Shown here piece after piece: positions 26,398 through 35,047 of a stretch of 53,210 bases of DNA. A program made the position numbers and the translations under genes. The stretch is from CAZMXS01 sp964570325. Its GTDB lineage: Bacteria > Verrucomicrobiota > Kiritimatiellia > CAIQIC01 > CAZMXS01. Where the stretch lies: positions 1-53,210 of the forward strand of contig CAZMXS010000028.1 in the NCBI GenBank assembly GCA_964570325.1. The letters are read 5' to 3'. Every line of letters begins with the position of its first letter. Position 1 is the stretch's first letter. The notes beneath the pieces are model-generated. The model had not been told where the DNA came from. It saw nothing but the letters and a program-made list of their open reading frames with translations, and did not search any database.

Positions 26398-26856
26398 ATG
26401 CCGATCTATGAATATGAATGCGCGCGTTGCAAGCGCATCTCGAATTTTCTGGTTCGCTCAATTACCGCGCACAAACCGCCGGCGTGCCCAAAGTGCGGCC
26501 ACCCCGAGATGCGCCGGGCGATCTCCCGGTTTGCCACCGTCACCAGCGCCAAAAAGACAACTAAAGCGGCTGACCCGCCGCCGGCTCTGGGCGCCGCCGG
26601 GGACGACTCCGGCGATCTGCCCGACATGTCCATGCTGGAAGGCCTGGATGAAAATGATCCGCGTTCCATGGGCCGCGTCATGCGCCAGATGGCCGAACAG
26701 ACCGGCGAGCCGCTGGACCCGGAAATGGACGAAGTCTGCCGCCGTTTGGAGTCCGGCGAGGATCCGGAAAAAATCGAGGAACAAATGGGCGATCTCGAAG
26801 CCGGCGAAGGCAGCGGCGGGTCAGGCGGACGCGACGACACGCTGTACGAAGGCTGA
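26398..26856 (+). CDS. FmdB-family zinc ribbon protein with acidic tail
   Basis: The first 45 residues, MPIYEYECARCK to CPKCGHPEMRR, are the FmdB/CxxC_CxxC zinc ribbon regulatory domain. The remaining 105 residues are strongly acidic and low in hydrophobic content, with MSMLEGLDENDPRSM and a glycine-rich end. Known members are linked to amidase or formamidase regulation, but here no such partner is adjacent. GAGGTG lies upstream of ATG 26398. The tail is longer than in minimal FmdB proteins and probably disordered. Function is inferred only at family level. Confidence 0.85.
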   Translation: MPIYEYECARCKRISNFLVRSITAHKPPACPKCGHPEMRRAISRFATVTSAKKTTKAADPPPALGAAGDDSGDLPDMSMLEGLDENDPRSMGRVMRQMAEQTGEPLDPEMDEVCRRLESGEDPEKIEEQMGDLEAGEGSGGSGGRDDTLYEG

Positions 26857-26962
26857 TCTTCCGCCTTTCTCTTATTCGCGCTCGTCCCCCACCCCGCCCC
26901 ATCCCTTTGCGGGACTGCGGAACACCTTGCCCCTCACGCTCGTGGGGATGGTCCGTAAGCGC

Positions 26963-26997
26963 TCAGGTTGCAGGTCTCCCGTTTCAGGTTTCAGCGT
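26963..26997. repeat. degenerate 7-bp-period array 3
   Basis: Five in-phase heptamers are TCAGGTT, GCAGGTC, TCCCGTT, TCAGGTT and TCAGCGT. TCAGGTT recurs exactly at 26963 and 26984. The array lies in the convergent fmdB/PEBP gap and runs over the stop codon of the PEBP gene (26991). Confidence 0.5.
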
Positions 26998-27452
26998 TTG
27001 AAGGTTCCCATCAACTGGCCCTGCGCCAGAATATGCCCCGCCATCGCCTTGAGCAGATCCGACTTGCGCGCGGACGATGTCAGATTCAATCGGGTGTCGA
27101 GCGCGAACACCTTGAAATAATAGCGGTGCTTCTGTCCCGGGGGCGGGCAAGGCCCGTTGTAGCCGATCTTCCGGTAATCGTTGACGCCCTGGATGGCTCC
27201 GCTCGGCAGCTTTTCCACCGGAGGAATGCCTTCTTCCAACTGTCGCGTATCCGGCGGCAAGTTGAACAAGACCCAATGCACCCAGTCGCCGACCGGCGCA
27301 TCGGGATCGTCGCACAAAACGGCCAGGCTGACGGTTCCGCTCGGGGCCGCGCCCCATTCCAACGGCGGCGAGACTGAACCGGCGCAACAGTACTTGTCGG
27401 GAATCACCGCCCCCATTGCGAACGCCATGCTTACCACGGTAAGTTCCAGCAT
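26991..27452 (-). CDS. YbhB/YbcL family PEBP-like protein
   Basis: Phosphatidylethanolamine-binding-protein fold of the bacterial YbhB/YbcL type, 153 residues. The ligand-site motif CDDPDAPVGDWVHWVLFNLP and the later NGPCPPPGQKHRYYFKVFALD are diagnostic. No signal peptide is seen, so it is likely cytoplasmic. The start at 27452 has GGAGGG seven bases upstream; the ATG at 27467 would place that site inside the gene. A -10-like TAGAAT lies at 27473-27478 on this strand. The cellular role of bacterial PEBPs is not settled. Confidence 0.93.
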   Translation of the reverse strand: MLELTVVSMAFAMGAVIPDKYCCAGSVSPPLEWGAAPSGTVSLAVLCDDPDAPVGDWVHWVLFNLPPDTRQLEEGIPPVEKLPSGAIQGVNDYRKIGYNGPCPPPGQKHRYYFKVFALDTRLNLTSSARKSDLLKAMAGHILAQGQLMGTFKR

Positions 27453-27555
27453 GTTCCAACCCTCCATTTTTTATTCTATGCCGCGCGCGCCGCTAATAAA
27501 GCACAAATCGGTCAATCCGACATGCACAGCCAAAGCGAACCGCGCCAACCCAACC

Positions 27556-27587
27556 GCTCCGCGGGGGTGCGCCGCCCGACTCTTGGG
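27556..27587. repeat. dispersed 32-bp intergenic repeat, copy 2
   Basis: Matches 7340-7371 at 27 of 32 positions by manual alignment, in the same orientation. It lies in the divergent gap between the PEBP gene and metG, 15 bases before the -35 element of the metG promoter. Confidence 0.5.
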
Positions 27588-27601
27588 CCTGCGCTAACTC
27601 C

Positions 27602-27629
27602 TTGCCCCGGCGGGGCCGGTCCCTATAAT
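27602..27629 (+). promoter_or_regulatory. predicted sigma-70 promoter of metG
   Basis: TTGCCC (-35, 4 of 6) and a perfect TATAAT (-10, 27624-27629) are 16 bases apart. A start near 27636 would give a leader of about 16 bases containing GAGAGGAAAC before ATG 27652. The -35 to -10 spacer is GC-rich. Confidence 0.65.
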
Positions 27630-27651
27630 GCCCCCCATTCGAGAGGAAACA

Positions 27652-29595
27652 ATGGAACGCAAAAAATTTTACGTCACGACCCCGATCTACTATGTCAACG
27701 ACAAGCCGCACATCGGCCACGCGTACACCACAATCCTGGCCGACGTGCTTGCGCGTTACCACCGCCTGCTGGGTGTGCCCACGCATTTTCTGACCGGCAC
27801 CGACGAGCACGGGCAGAAAGTGCAGAAGGCCGCGCAGGAGGCCGGCATCACCCCGCAGGAGCAAGCCGACCGCACGGTCGTGCGCTTCCAGGAGCTCTGG
27901 AAGAAGCTCGACATCACCAACGACGATTTCATCCGCACCACCGAGGAGCGGCACAAGACCGTCGTTCAGCATATGCTGCAAGACCTCTACGACCGCGGCG
28001 AGATTTACCGCGCGGAATACGACGGCTGGTACTGCGTGCCCTGCGAGCGATTCTTCACCGAGAAGGATTTGGCCAACGGCCAATGCCCCGAGTGCGGACG
28101 CCCGGTGGAGAAAATCAAAGAGGCCAACTATTTCTTTCGCATGAGCCAGTACCAGGACTGGCTGATCCAGTACATCAACGCGCACCCCAAATTCATCCAG
28201 CCCGACTACCGCCGCAACGAAACTCTCGGTTTTCTGCGCAAGCCGTTGAACGATCTGTGCATCTCACGTCCGAAAAGCCGCCTCGCATGGGGCATTGACC
28301 TGCCCTTCGACAAGGACTATGTCTGCTATGTCTGGTTCGACGCGCTGGTCAATTACATCAGCGCCGTGGGCTATTGGGCCGACGACGCCCGCTTCAAGCA
28401 ATGGTGGCCGGCAACCTATCATTTAATCGGCAAGGACATTTTGACCACCCACACCGTCTATTGGCCGACGATGCTGAAAGCGGCGGGCGTCCCCCTGCCG
28501 GAGTGCATTTTCGCCCACGGCTGGTGGCTCTCCGGCGAAAGCAAGATGAGCAAGTCGGTCGGCAATGTCGTCAATCCGATGGACATGATCGGGAAGTACG
28601 GGCTCGACGCCTTCCGATATTTCCTGATCGCGGAAATGGTGCTGGGGCAGGACGCCAGCTTCACCGAAGACGCCTTCACGCGCCGTTACAACGCGGACCT
28701 TGCGAACGACCTCGGCAACCTGCTGAACCGCCTGCTGAACATGATCGCCCGCTACTGCGGCGGCAATCTGCCGGCGCCGGCGGCCGATTCGTTGGCCGGC
28801 GTGGAAGAGCAGGCCGTTTGGGGGCAGGCCGGCGCCGCGGTGGACGCCATGGAAAAGGCGGTGGCCGAAATGCGCCTCAACGAGGGGCTCGGCCAGGTGA
28901 TGGTCGCCGTGCGCGCGATCAACCGTTATTTTGAGATCAAGCAGCCGTGGTCGCTGGCGCGCCAGGGGGACCAGACCCCGTTGCGCACCTGCCTCTACAC
29001 TGCCGCGGAGTGCCTGCGCGTCGCCAGCGCGCTGCTCTATCCCGTCATGCCCGGCAAGATGGCCGAACTACGTCGCGCGCTCGGATTGCGCAAGCCGCGC
29101 CCAGCCCTGGAGCGGATGAAAGAATGGGGCGTGCTTCCGCCCGGCACACCGCTCTCGGAAATCGGCCCGCTGTTCCCGCGCATCGGCCCGGAGGTCGAGA
29201 AACCGGAGGGCTCCGCGCCCCCGGCACAGCCGGCCACGCCAACGGGCAAACCCGCAACCACAGCGCCGGTCGGCATCATTGAATATGAGGACTTTTTGAA
29301 GGTGCAATTGCGCACGGCCAAGATCGTGGCCGCTGAAAAAGTCCCGGGCGCGACGAAACTCCTGCGCCTTGAGGTCTTCATGGGCGAGGAACGGCGGCAA
29401 ATCGTCGCCGGCATTGCCCTGCACTATGAGCCGGAACAGTTGATCGGCAAGACCATCGTCATGGTCGCCAATCTCAAGCCCGCGATCATCCGCGGCGTGG
29501 AGTCGCAGGGCATGCTGCTGGCCGCGTCGAAGGGCGAACGCCTGCGGTTGATTACGGTGGATGGCGATATGGCCAGCGGCGCGGCGGTTAAATAA
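27652..29595 (+). CDS. metG: methionyl-tRNA synthetase
   Basis: Charges tRNA-Met. The HIGH-type motif PHIGH is at 19-23, and KMSKS at 298-302. A single zinc knuckle has C128, C131, C145 and C148. The anticodon-binding helical domain runs to about 510, then a proline- and alanine-rich linker, then a C-terminal tRNA-binding (EMAP-like) domain from about 540 (DFLKVQLRTAKIVAAEKVPG). Length 647 matches the dimeric long form. ATG 27652 is supported by GAGAGGAAACA directly upstream. Confidence 0.97.
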   Translation: MERKKFYVTTPIYYVNDKPHIGHAYTTILADVLARYHRLLGVPTHFLTGTDEHGQKVQKAAQEAGITPQEQADRTVVRFQELWKKLDITNDDFIRTTEERHKTVVQHMLQDLYDRGEIYRAEYDGWYCVPCERFFTEKDLANGQCPECGRPVEKIKEANYFFRMSQYQDWLIQYINAHPKFIQPDYRRNETLGFLRKPLNDLCISRPKSRLAWGIDLPFDKDYVCYVWFDALVNYISAVGYWADDARFKQWWPATYHLIGKDILTTHTVYWPTMLKAAGVPLPECIFAHGWWLSGESKMSKSVGNVVNPMDMIGKYGLDAFRYFLIAEMVLGQDASFTEDAFTRRYNADLANDLGNLLNRLLNMIARYCGGNLPAPAADSLAGVEEQAVWGQAGAAVDAMEKAVAEMRLNEGLGQVMVAVRAINRYFEIKQPWSLARQGDQTPLRTCLYTAAECLRVASALLYPVMPGKMAELRRALGLRKPRPALERMKEWGVLPPGTPLSEIGPLFPRIGPEVEKPEGSAPPAQPATPTGKPATTAPVGIIEYEDFLKVQLRTAKIVAAEKVPGATKLLRLEVFMGEERRQIVAGIALHYEPEQLIGKTIVMVANLKPAIIRGVESQGMLLAASKGERLRLITVDGDMASGAAVK

Positions 29596-29707
29596 TGCCG
29601 GCAAAAGCGAATGAGTCGCATAAGACGCAAAAATGAATGGCGTTTGAACCATTTCGCGATTAGCGCGGGTCTTGTCGTTAATCTCCCATATTCCATGTAA
29701 TTCGGCC

Positions 29708-30199
29708 ATGAAGGACTACCCGGTCACCAACGCCATCCGCGCCTTGCGCGAGAACGCGATCCCGTTTGTTCCGCATGCTTACGATTACGTCGAGCACGGC
29801 GGCACTCGACGTTTGGCCGAATGCCTCGGCGTGCCCGAGCAGATTGTCATCAAGACCCTGGTGATGGAGACGGAAACGAAACAGCCGCTGATCGTCTTGA
29901 TGCACGGCAACCGCGAGGTCTCAACCAAACGGCTGGCGCGCCTCCTCGGCGTCAAGCAGGTCAAGCCTTGCGACCCCGAGACGGCCCAGCGGCACACGGG
30001 CTACCGGGTCGGCGGCACCAGCCCTTTCGGCCTCCGCAAGCCGTTGCCCGTTTACGCGGAAGCCGGCATCTTTGCGCTTCCGAAAATCGTCATCAACGGC
30101 GGCCGACGCGGTTTTCTGGTGGAAATCGCGCCGCAGGATATCGAAAAAGTCATACCGGTAACCCGGGTCGAAGTAGCCATCGGCGGCCCGGCGGAGTGA
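29708..30199 (+). CDS. YbaK/EbsC family aminoacyl-tRNA deacylase
   Basis: Free-standing editing domain of the YbaK/ProX type, 163 residues; members remove mischarged Cys from tRNA-Pro or Ala from related tRNAs. Family features are KTLVMET near residues 50-56, the RLARLLGVKQVKPCDPETAQ region and YRVGGTSPFGLRKPLPVY, which matches the conserved G-G-x-S-P-F-G segment. Being 112 bases downstream of metG suggests a shared role in translation quality. Exact tRNA specificity cannot be read from sequence. Confidence 0.92.
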   Translation: MKDYPVTNAIRALRENAIPFVPHAYDYVEHGGTRRLAECLGVPEQIVIKTLVMETETKQPLIVLMHGNREVSTKRLARLLGVKQVKPCDPETAQRHTGYRVGGTSPFGLRKPLPVYAEAGIFALPKIVINGGRRGFLVEIAPQDIEKVIPVTRVEVAIGGPAE

Positions 30200-30202
30200 T
30201 CG

Positions 30203-30499
30203 GTGAGTATGGATGGAACGCAAACGCTGGACCGGCCGGACACCACGACGGATGAGATTGTCGCGCATCCGCCGGTCTGGAACGTGATCGTCTGGAACGA
30301 CCCGATCAACCTGATGTCCTATGTCACGTTTGTATTCCAGCGCGTATTCGGTTACTCCGCCCAGAAGGCCGCCCAGCTTATGCTGGAAGTGCATCACAAG
30401 GGCAAGGCGGTGGTCGCCACCGAGGAACGCGAGCGCGCCGAATTGCACGTGGCGCAACTGCACGGCTTCGGGTTGCAGGCCACCCTGCAAAAACAATGA
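30203..30499 (+). CDS. clpS: ATP-dependent Clp protease adaptor ClpS
   Basis: N-end-rule adaptor that binds destabilising N-termini and delivers substrates to ClpA/ClpC. The core starts at WNVIVWNDPINLMSYVTFVF, with the conserved N-D dipeptide in the binding pocket, followed by HHKGKAVVATEERERAEL. The first 20 residues are a flexible tail. A GTG at 30203 is used, with GGAG six bases upstream; ATG 30209 is an alternative. Length is 98. The stop overlaps the next start by four bases, coupling it to a DUF2017 protein. Confidence 0.95.
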   Translation: MSMDGTQTLDRPDTTTDEIVAHPPVWNVIVWNDPINLMSYVTFVFQRVFGYSAQKAAQLMLEVHHKGKAVVATEERERAELHVAQLHGFGLQATLQKQ

Positions 30500-31014
30500 A
30501 GATCAAGCGAAAAGGCGCCAACCTGCGGCTGACGTTCGGCGTCGGCGAGCTGCGCTCTTTTCAGGCGCTGCCCGGCCGTCTGCGCCGCCTTATCGAACGC
30601 CCTGATATGGGCGACAAGATCACGCAACGGCTTTTTCCGCGCGCGGCGGATGATCCGCAGCTTGACCGGGAGCTGCGGGAACTCATCGCCGACGACCTGC
30701 GCGCCAAAAAGCTCCAACATCTGACGGAAGTCGAAAACATGTTGGCCGGAATCAAGGGTTTCCGAAAGCACCTCGAACTGACTCCGTCCCAAATTGAGCA
30801 CTGGTTGATGTTCATCAACGATATGCGCCTGCTGCTGGGCACGGCGCTCGACATCACCGAGGACGGCTGGTCGCAGAAAATCAATCCGCTTTTCCCGCCG
30901 TCAGAAGAATGGGCGCTGATGCTGTACTTGAGCTGGCTGCAAACCCTGATCCTCGACCAAGTCTACGGGATCTCCCCGGACGGCGGGGCGGCCGCGGCGA
31001 CCGACAGCGACTGA
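30496..31014 (+). CDS. DUF2017 family protein
   Basis: A 172-residue soluble helical protein. The middle (LFPRAADDPQLDRELRELIADDLRAKKLQHL) and WLMFINDMRLLLGTALDI match my recollection of DUF2017, a family best known from Actinobacteria, where it also sits directly after clpS. The function is not established. The 4-base ATGA overlap with clpS implies coupled synthesis, so a role in Clp adaptor function or its control is a reasonable inference. Confidence 0.8.
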   Translation: MKIKRKGANLRLTFGVGELRSFQALPGRLRRLIERPDMGDKITQRLFPRAADDPQLDRELRELIADDLRAKKLQHLTEVENMLAGIKGFRKHLELTPSQIEHWLMFINDMRLLLGTALDITEDGWSQKINPLFPPSEEWALMLYLSWLQTLILDQVYGISPDGGAAAATDSD

Positions 31015-31167
31015 GCAATCTCCGCGCGCCGAATCAATGGCCGCCTGGGACATTTGTCAAAATCGGACGCTCCGGACATCTTCTTGTGAGAACTTCGGAA
31101 AAGCTGCCGTTTCAAATTACACGAGCGGCTTTCCTGCCGGGCGCGCATTTGATATTGAATCTTAAAC

Positions 31168-33339
31168 ATGACTTTCCCGGCAGAAAAGATTGAGGGAGCG
31201 GTCGAGCGCGTCACCTTCCACAGCGAGGAGACCGGTTTCTGCGTCTTGCAAGTCAAGGCCCGCAGCCACGACGACCTGGTCACCATCGTGGGTCATTTGC
31301 CCAACATCGTCCCCGGCGAATGGGTGCAAGCGACCGGCGCGTGGGTGAAGGACCGCAAGCACGGACACCAATTCAAAGCCGAACAGCTCAAGTCTGTTCC
31401 GCCCGATTCGATCGAGGGCATCGAGAAGTTCCTGGGGTCCGGACTAATCAAGGGCATCGGGCCGATCTATGCCAGCCGGTTGGTGGCCAAATTCGGCAAG
31501 GAGATATTTGACATCATCGAGCACCAGTCCGGCCGACTGGAGGACGTGGACGGCATCGGCCGCGTGCGCCGCCAGCGGATCAAGGAAAGCTGGAACGAAA
31601 CGCGCGCCGTCCGCGGCATCATGGCTTTTCTGCTCGCCCATGGCGTCAGCACCGCGCGCGCGTTTCGAATCTACAAGACCTACGGCGAGCAGGCAATCGA
31701 GCAGGTGCGGGCCGATCCTTACTGTCTGGCGCGCGACATCCACGGCATCGGCTTCAAGACCGCCGACCAGATCGCGGAGCGACTGGGCATCGAAAAGACG
31801 AGCGACCTGCGGGCGCGCGCCGGCGTCGAATACACTCTGCTGGAAATCACCGATGACGGCCATTGCGCCTTCCCGCGGCCCGGCCTGGTCGAGGAGGCCG
31901 CGAAGATTCTGCAAATCCCCGGCCCGATCATCGAACAGGCCATTGATCACGGGCTTGAACAGCGGCGATTGGTCCAAGAAACCATCCCGGGCTTTGACGA
32001 TCCGCTGATTTACCTGGCCAGCCTGCACTACGCCGAGGCGGCGTTGGCCCGACACTTGAAACTGCTCGCCACCGGACCTCATCCCTGCCCGCCGATTGAC
32101 ACGGAAAAGGCGATCGCCTGGTGCCAGGAGCAGATCAAGCTGACGCTCGCGCCCGCCCAGCAGGAGGCGCTCCGGCTGGCTGTGCGCGCAAAGGTGATGA
32201 TTTTGACCGGCGGGCCGGGTGTCGGCAAGACCACGCTGGTCAATGCCTTGATCCGGATTTTATCCGCCAAAAAAATGCACATTGTGCTCTGTGCGCCGAC
32301 GGGCCGCGCCGCCAAACGCATGAAGGAGTTGACCGGGCGTGAGGCCAAAACCATCCACCGCCTGCTGGCCTACGACCCGGGCAAGGGCCGGTTCCGGCAC
32401 GACGAGCACAATCCGCTCGGCGGCGACGTATTCATCATTGACGAAGCCAGCATGATTGATGTCACGCTGGCCCATCAACTCATCCGCGCCATTCCACCGC
32501 GCGCGGCTGTTCTGTTCGTCGGCGACGTGGACCAACTGCCGTCGGTGGGCCCCGGCATGGTGTTGCGCGATCTGATTGATTCCGGAGCTTTTCCGGTCTG
32601 CCGGCTGACCGAAATCTTCCGCCAGGCGGCCGCCAGCGACATCGTCATGAACGCTCACAAGGTGCATGACGGGATTCTCCCCGCCTGGGGCTCGCCGGAA
32701 AAAAAATCAGATTTCTATTTCATCCAGGTCGAAGAGCCGGAGCTCGCGGCCGCCCGGGTGGTCAAACTCGTGCGCGAGTCCATCCCCAAAAAATTCGGGT
32801 TCGATCCGATTGACGACATCCAGGTATTGACCCCGATGCGGATCAGCGTGCTCGGAGCGCAGAACCTCAACCAGGAATTGCAACGGGCACTGAACCCGGA
32901 GGGCGATCAAGTCGAACGTTTCGGTTGCGCCTACCGGCTGCACGACAAGGTCATGCAAATCGAAAACAACTACAACAAGGATGTGTTTAACGGCGACATC
33001 GGCCGCATTACGCGCATCAACCATGAGGACCATGAAATCACGGTTCGGTTCGACGAACGCGAAGTCCAGTACGACGTGCAGGAACTGGATGAACTGGCGC
33101 CGAGTTATGCCATCACGATCCACAAGAGCCAAGGCAGCGAATATCCGTGCGTGGTCATCCCGATTCACACCCAGCATTACATCATGCTCCAGCGCAACCT
33201 GCTCTACACAGCCATTACGCGCGGCAAGCGACTGGTCGTCCTCGTCGGCACCCAGAAGGCACTGGCCATCGCCGTAAAAAAACAGGATATCCGGCGGCGC
33301 ATCACAACGCTGAAAATTCGACTGCAGGAAGTCGGTTGA
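31168..33339 (+). CDS. recD2: RecD-like DNA helicase RecD2
   Basis: 5'-3' superfamily 1B helicase found without RecBC, involved in repair and fork stability. An N-terminal OB-like domain (1-75) is followed by helix-hairpin-helix repeats (GLIKGIGPIYASRLV, DVDGIGRVRRQRI, DIHGIGFKTADQIA), Walker A GGPGVGKTT at about 348, IIDEASMID at about 423 and the late TIHKSQGSEYPCVVIP and YTAITRGKR motifs. Length 723 fits RecD2. No clear Shine-Dalgarno precedes the ATG. The 153-base gap upstream is empty as far as I can see. Confidence 0.96.
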   Translation: MTFPAEKIEGAVERVTFHSEETGFCVLQVKARSHDDLVTIVGHLPNIVPGEWVQATGAWVKDRKHGHQFKAEQLKSVPPDSIEGIEKFLGSGLIKGIGPIYASRLVAKFGKEIFDIIEHQSGRLEDVDGIGRVRRQRIKESWNETRAVRGIMAFLLAHGVSTARAFRIYKTYGEQAIEQVRADPYCLARDIHGIGFKTADQIAERLGIEKTSDLRARAGVEYTLLEITDDGHCAFPRPGLVEEAAKILQIPGPIIEQAIDHGLEQRRLVQETIPGFDDPLIYLASLHYAEAALARHLKLLATGPHPCPPIDTEKAIAWCQEQIKLTLAPAQQEALRLAVRAKVMILTGGPGVGKTTLVNALIRILSAKKMHIVLCAPTGRAAKRMKELTGREAKTIHRLLAYDPGKGRFRHDEHNPLGGDVFIIDEASMIDVTLAHQLIRAIPPRAAVLFVGDVDQLPSVGPGMVLRDLIDSGAFPVCRLTEIFRQAAASDIVMNAHKVHDGILPAWGSPEKKSDFYFIQVEEPELAAARVVKLVRESIPKKFGFDPIDDIQVLTPMRISVLGAQNLNQELQRALNPEGDQVERFGCAYRLHDKVMQIENNYNKDVFNGDIGRITRINHEDHEITVRFDEREVQYDVQELDELAPSYAITIHKSQGSEYPCVVIPIHTQHYIMLQRNLLYTAITRGKRLVVLVGTQKALAIAVKKQDIRRRITTLKIRLQEVG

Positions 33340-33355
33340 GCGCGGAATAGCCGGC

Positions 33356-34489
33356 ATGAACACGCCATCGTCAACATCATACACCGCGCCGCTTGATTCC
33401 ACTTCGGGCGCTGAGGCCGTCGGCCGCCCGCCGCTGATCCGGCCGCTCCGGATCGGCGCGCTGGTCATCCCTTTCCCGGTGCTGCTCGCCCCAATGGCCG
33501 GTTATACGGATGCCTCCTTCCGTCTGCTCTGCTCGCGGTTCGGCTGCGGAATGGCATTCACCGAGATGGTGAACGCCATGGGCCTGCGGCGGCGCTGTCC
33601 CAGAACGCTGTTTTATCTGGAGACCGATCCCCGCGAAGGGCCGCTTGGAGCCCATCTGTACGGCTCTCATCCGGCCATCCTGGCGGACGCGGCGGCGGCC
33701 GCCGCCGCGTTGGGAAGATTTCAACTGATTGATCTCAACGCCGGCTGTCCGGTGCCGAAGATCATGCGCCGGGGCGATGGCGCGGGGTTGTTGAAAGACC
33801 CGGACAAACTGGCGGCGATTGTCCGCGCCATGCGTTCGGTCGTGCGCCTGCCGTTGACGGTCAAAACCCGCATCGGCCTGAAACCCGACCGAATCAATAT
33901 CTCCGAGGTGGCGCAAGCCGTGGAGGAAAACGGCGCCGACGCTTTGATCATCCATGCCCGCGCGGCTTCGGTACGGCATGCCGGCAAACCCGATTGGGAA
34001 TGGCTGGCCCGGATCAAGTCGGAGCGAAAGATCCCAATTATCGGCAACGGCGGCGTCAACCGGGCCGAGCATGCGGCGGAAATGCTCCGGCAAACCGGCG
34101 TGGACGGAGTGATGATCGGCCGCGCAGCGATCGGCCGCCCGTGGATTTTTCGTCAGATCAGGGAATTATGGGCCGGCCAGACGCCTTTCCAGCCGACCAT
34201 GGATGAACGACTGGCGATTATGCGGGAACACCTTGCCGGTCTGGAACAAAACTGCGCGCTCGAGATCAAGGTGTTGAAATCGCCGCGTCTGGCGGCGGAA
34301 CAGGCGGCCTGCGTGCGTTTCCGCAGCCACGTTACCCGCTACTTGCTGGGCTATCGCCGGCTGCGCTATTTCACGCGCCAACTGAACCAGCTTGATTCGT
34401 TTGAGAAAATGCTGTCGGCCGCGGGCGAAGTCCTCGCGGCCGGCCGCATGACAGATGAAAATACTGGATCGGACGAAACGTCGGCTTAG
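33356..34489 (+). CDS. dus: tRNA-dihydrouridine synthase (DusB-like)
   Basis: FMN-dependent reduction of uridine in tRNA. A TIM barrel starts at about residue 40 (PVLLAPMAGYTDASFR). The catalytic cysteine is C131 in DLNAGCPVPKIMRRGDGAGLL. FMN-phosphate binding is seen in IIGNGGVN and GVMIGRAAIGRPWIF. The C-terminal tRNA-binding helical part is present (RSHVTRYLLGYRRLRYF). The 33-residue N-terminal extension before the barrel is longer than usual and low in complexity. It ends four bases inside the 3' end of the convergent RRM gene. Confidence 0.94.
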   Translation: MNTPSSTSYTAPLDSTSGAEAVGRPPLIRPLRIGALVIPFPVLLAPMAGYTDASFRLLCSRFGCGMAFTEMVNAMGLRRRCPRTLFYLETDPREGPLGAHLYGSHPAILADAAAAAAALGRFQLIDLNAGCPVPKIMRRGDGAGLLKDPDKLAAIVRAMRSVVRLPLTVKTRIGLKPDRINISEVAQAVEENGADALIIHARAASVRHAGKPDWEWLARIKSERKIPIIGNGGVNRAEHAAEMLRQTGVDGVMIGRAAIGRPWIFRQIRELWAGQTPFQPTMDERLAIMREHLAGLEQNCALEIKVLKSPRLAAEQAACVRFRSHVTRYLLGYRRLRYFTRQLNQLDSFEKMLSAAGEVLAAGRMTDENTGSDETSA

Positions 34490-34827
34490 AACCGGCGCTC
34501 GCGGGAGCCGCGGAAATCGTCACGGTCACGCCGCCGCTCACCGCCGCCGCCCCCGCCAAAGTCGCGCGGACCGCGGTCTTCACGCGGTTTGGCTTCATTA
34601 ACCGTCAGGACGCGACCTTGGAAATCCTTGCCGTGGAATTCGGCGATCGCCTTGTTCGCATCTTCCTGGTTGGCCATCTCGACAAAGCCGAAACCGCGCG
34701 ACTTGTTCGTGAACTTGTCCATGATGATATTACAACTGTTCACTTGTCCCACTTGCGCGAAGTGACGCTGGAGGTCGCCTTCCGTGGTATTGAACGACAG
34801 GTTGCCCACATACAGCCTGGTTGCCAT
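34486..34827 (-). CDS. RRM-domain RNA-binding protein
   Basis: A 113-residue protein with one RNA recognition motif (2-78): RNP2 is LYVGNLSF and RNP1 is SRGFGFVEM, both with the aromatic residues that stack on RNA. The tail is glycine- and arginine-rich (DFGGGGGGERRRDRDDF, RGSRERRF). This small RRM plus RGG-like tail is common in cyanobacteria and PVC bacteria, where such proteins are often cold-responsive. Convergent with dus, sharing four bases. The 220 bases upstream to the next gene hold no other gene that I can see. Confidence 0.95.
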   Translation of the reverse strand: MATRLYVGNLSFNTTEGDLQRHFAQVGQVNSCNIIMDKFTNKSRGFGFVEMANQEDANKAIAEFHGKDFQGRVLTVNEAKPREDRGPRDFGGGGGGERRRDRDDFRGSRERRF

Positions 34828-35047
34828 GGATCTCTCTATCTCCTGCTGCGGAGGGAAGTTCGCGTCGCTGTTCCCGAACCATTCGGGTTTCGGATCGCCA
34901 CCGGACCATTTAATGCACCGACAGCCAATCTACCATCTCGCCGCCAACTGACATTTTCCCTGCAAGCGTGGTCACTCTAACCGATTACAGAAGAAATGCC
35001 AGCAAAAAAGTTTGCCGTTTTATAAGGCATCTCCGCCTGACGCTTGC

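Noticed and set aside
26926..26950. Hairpin in the fmdB/PEBP gap as a terminator
   Set aside because: CACG and CGTG can pair, but a bulge interrupts the stem and no T-tract follows on either strand.
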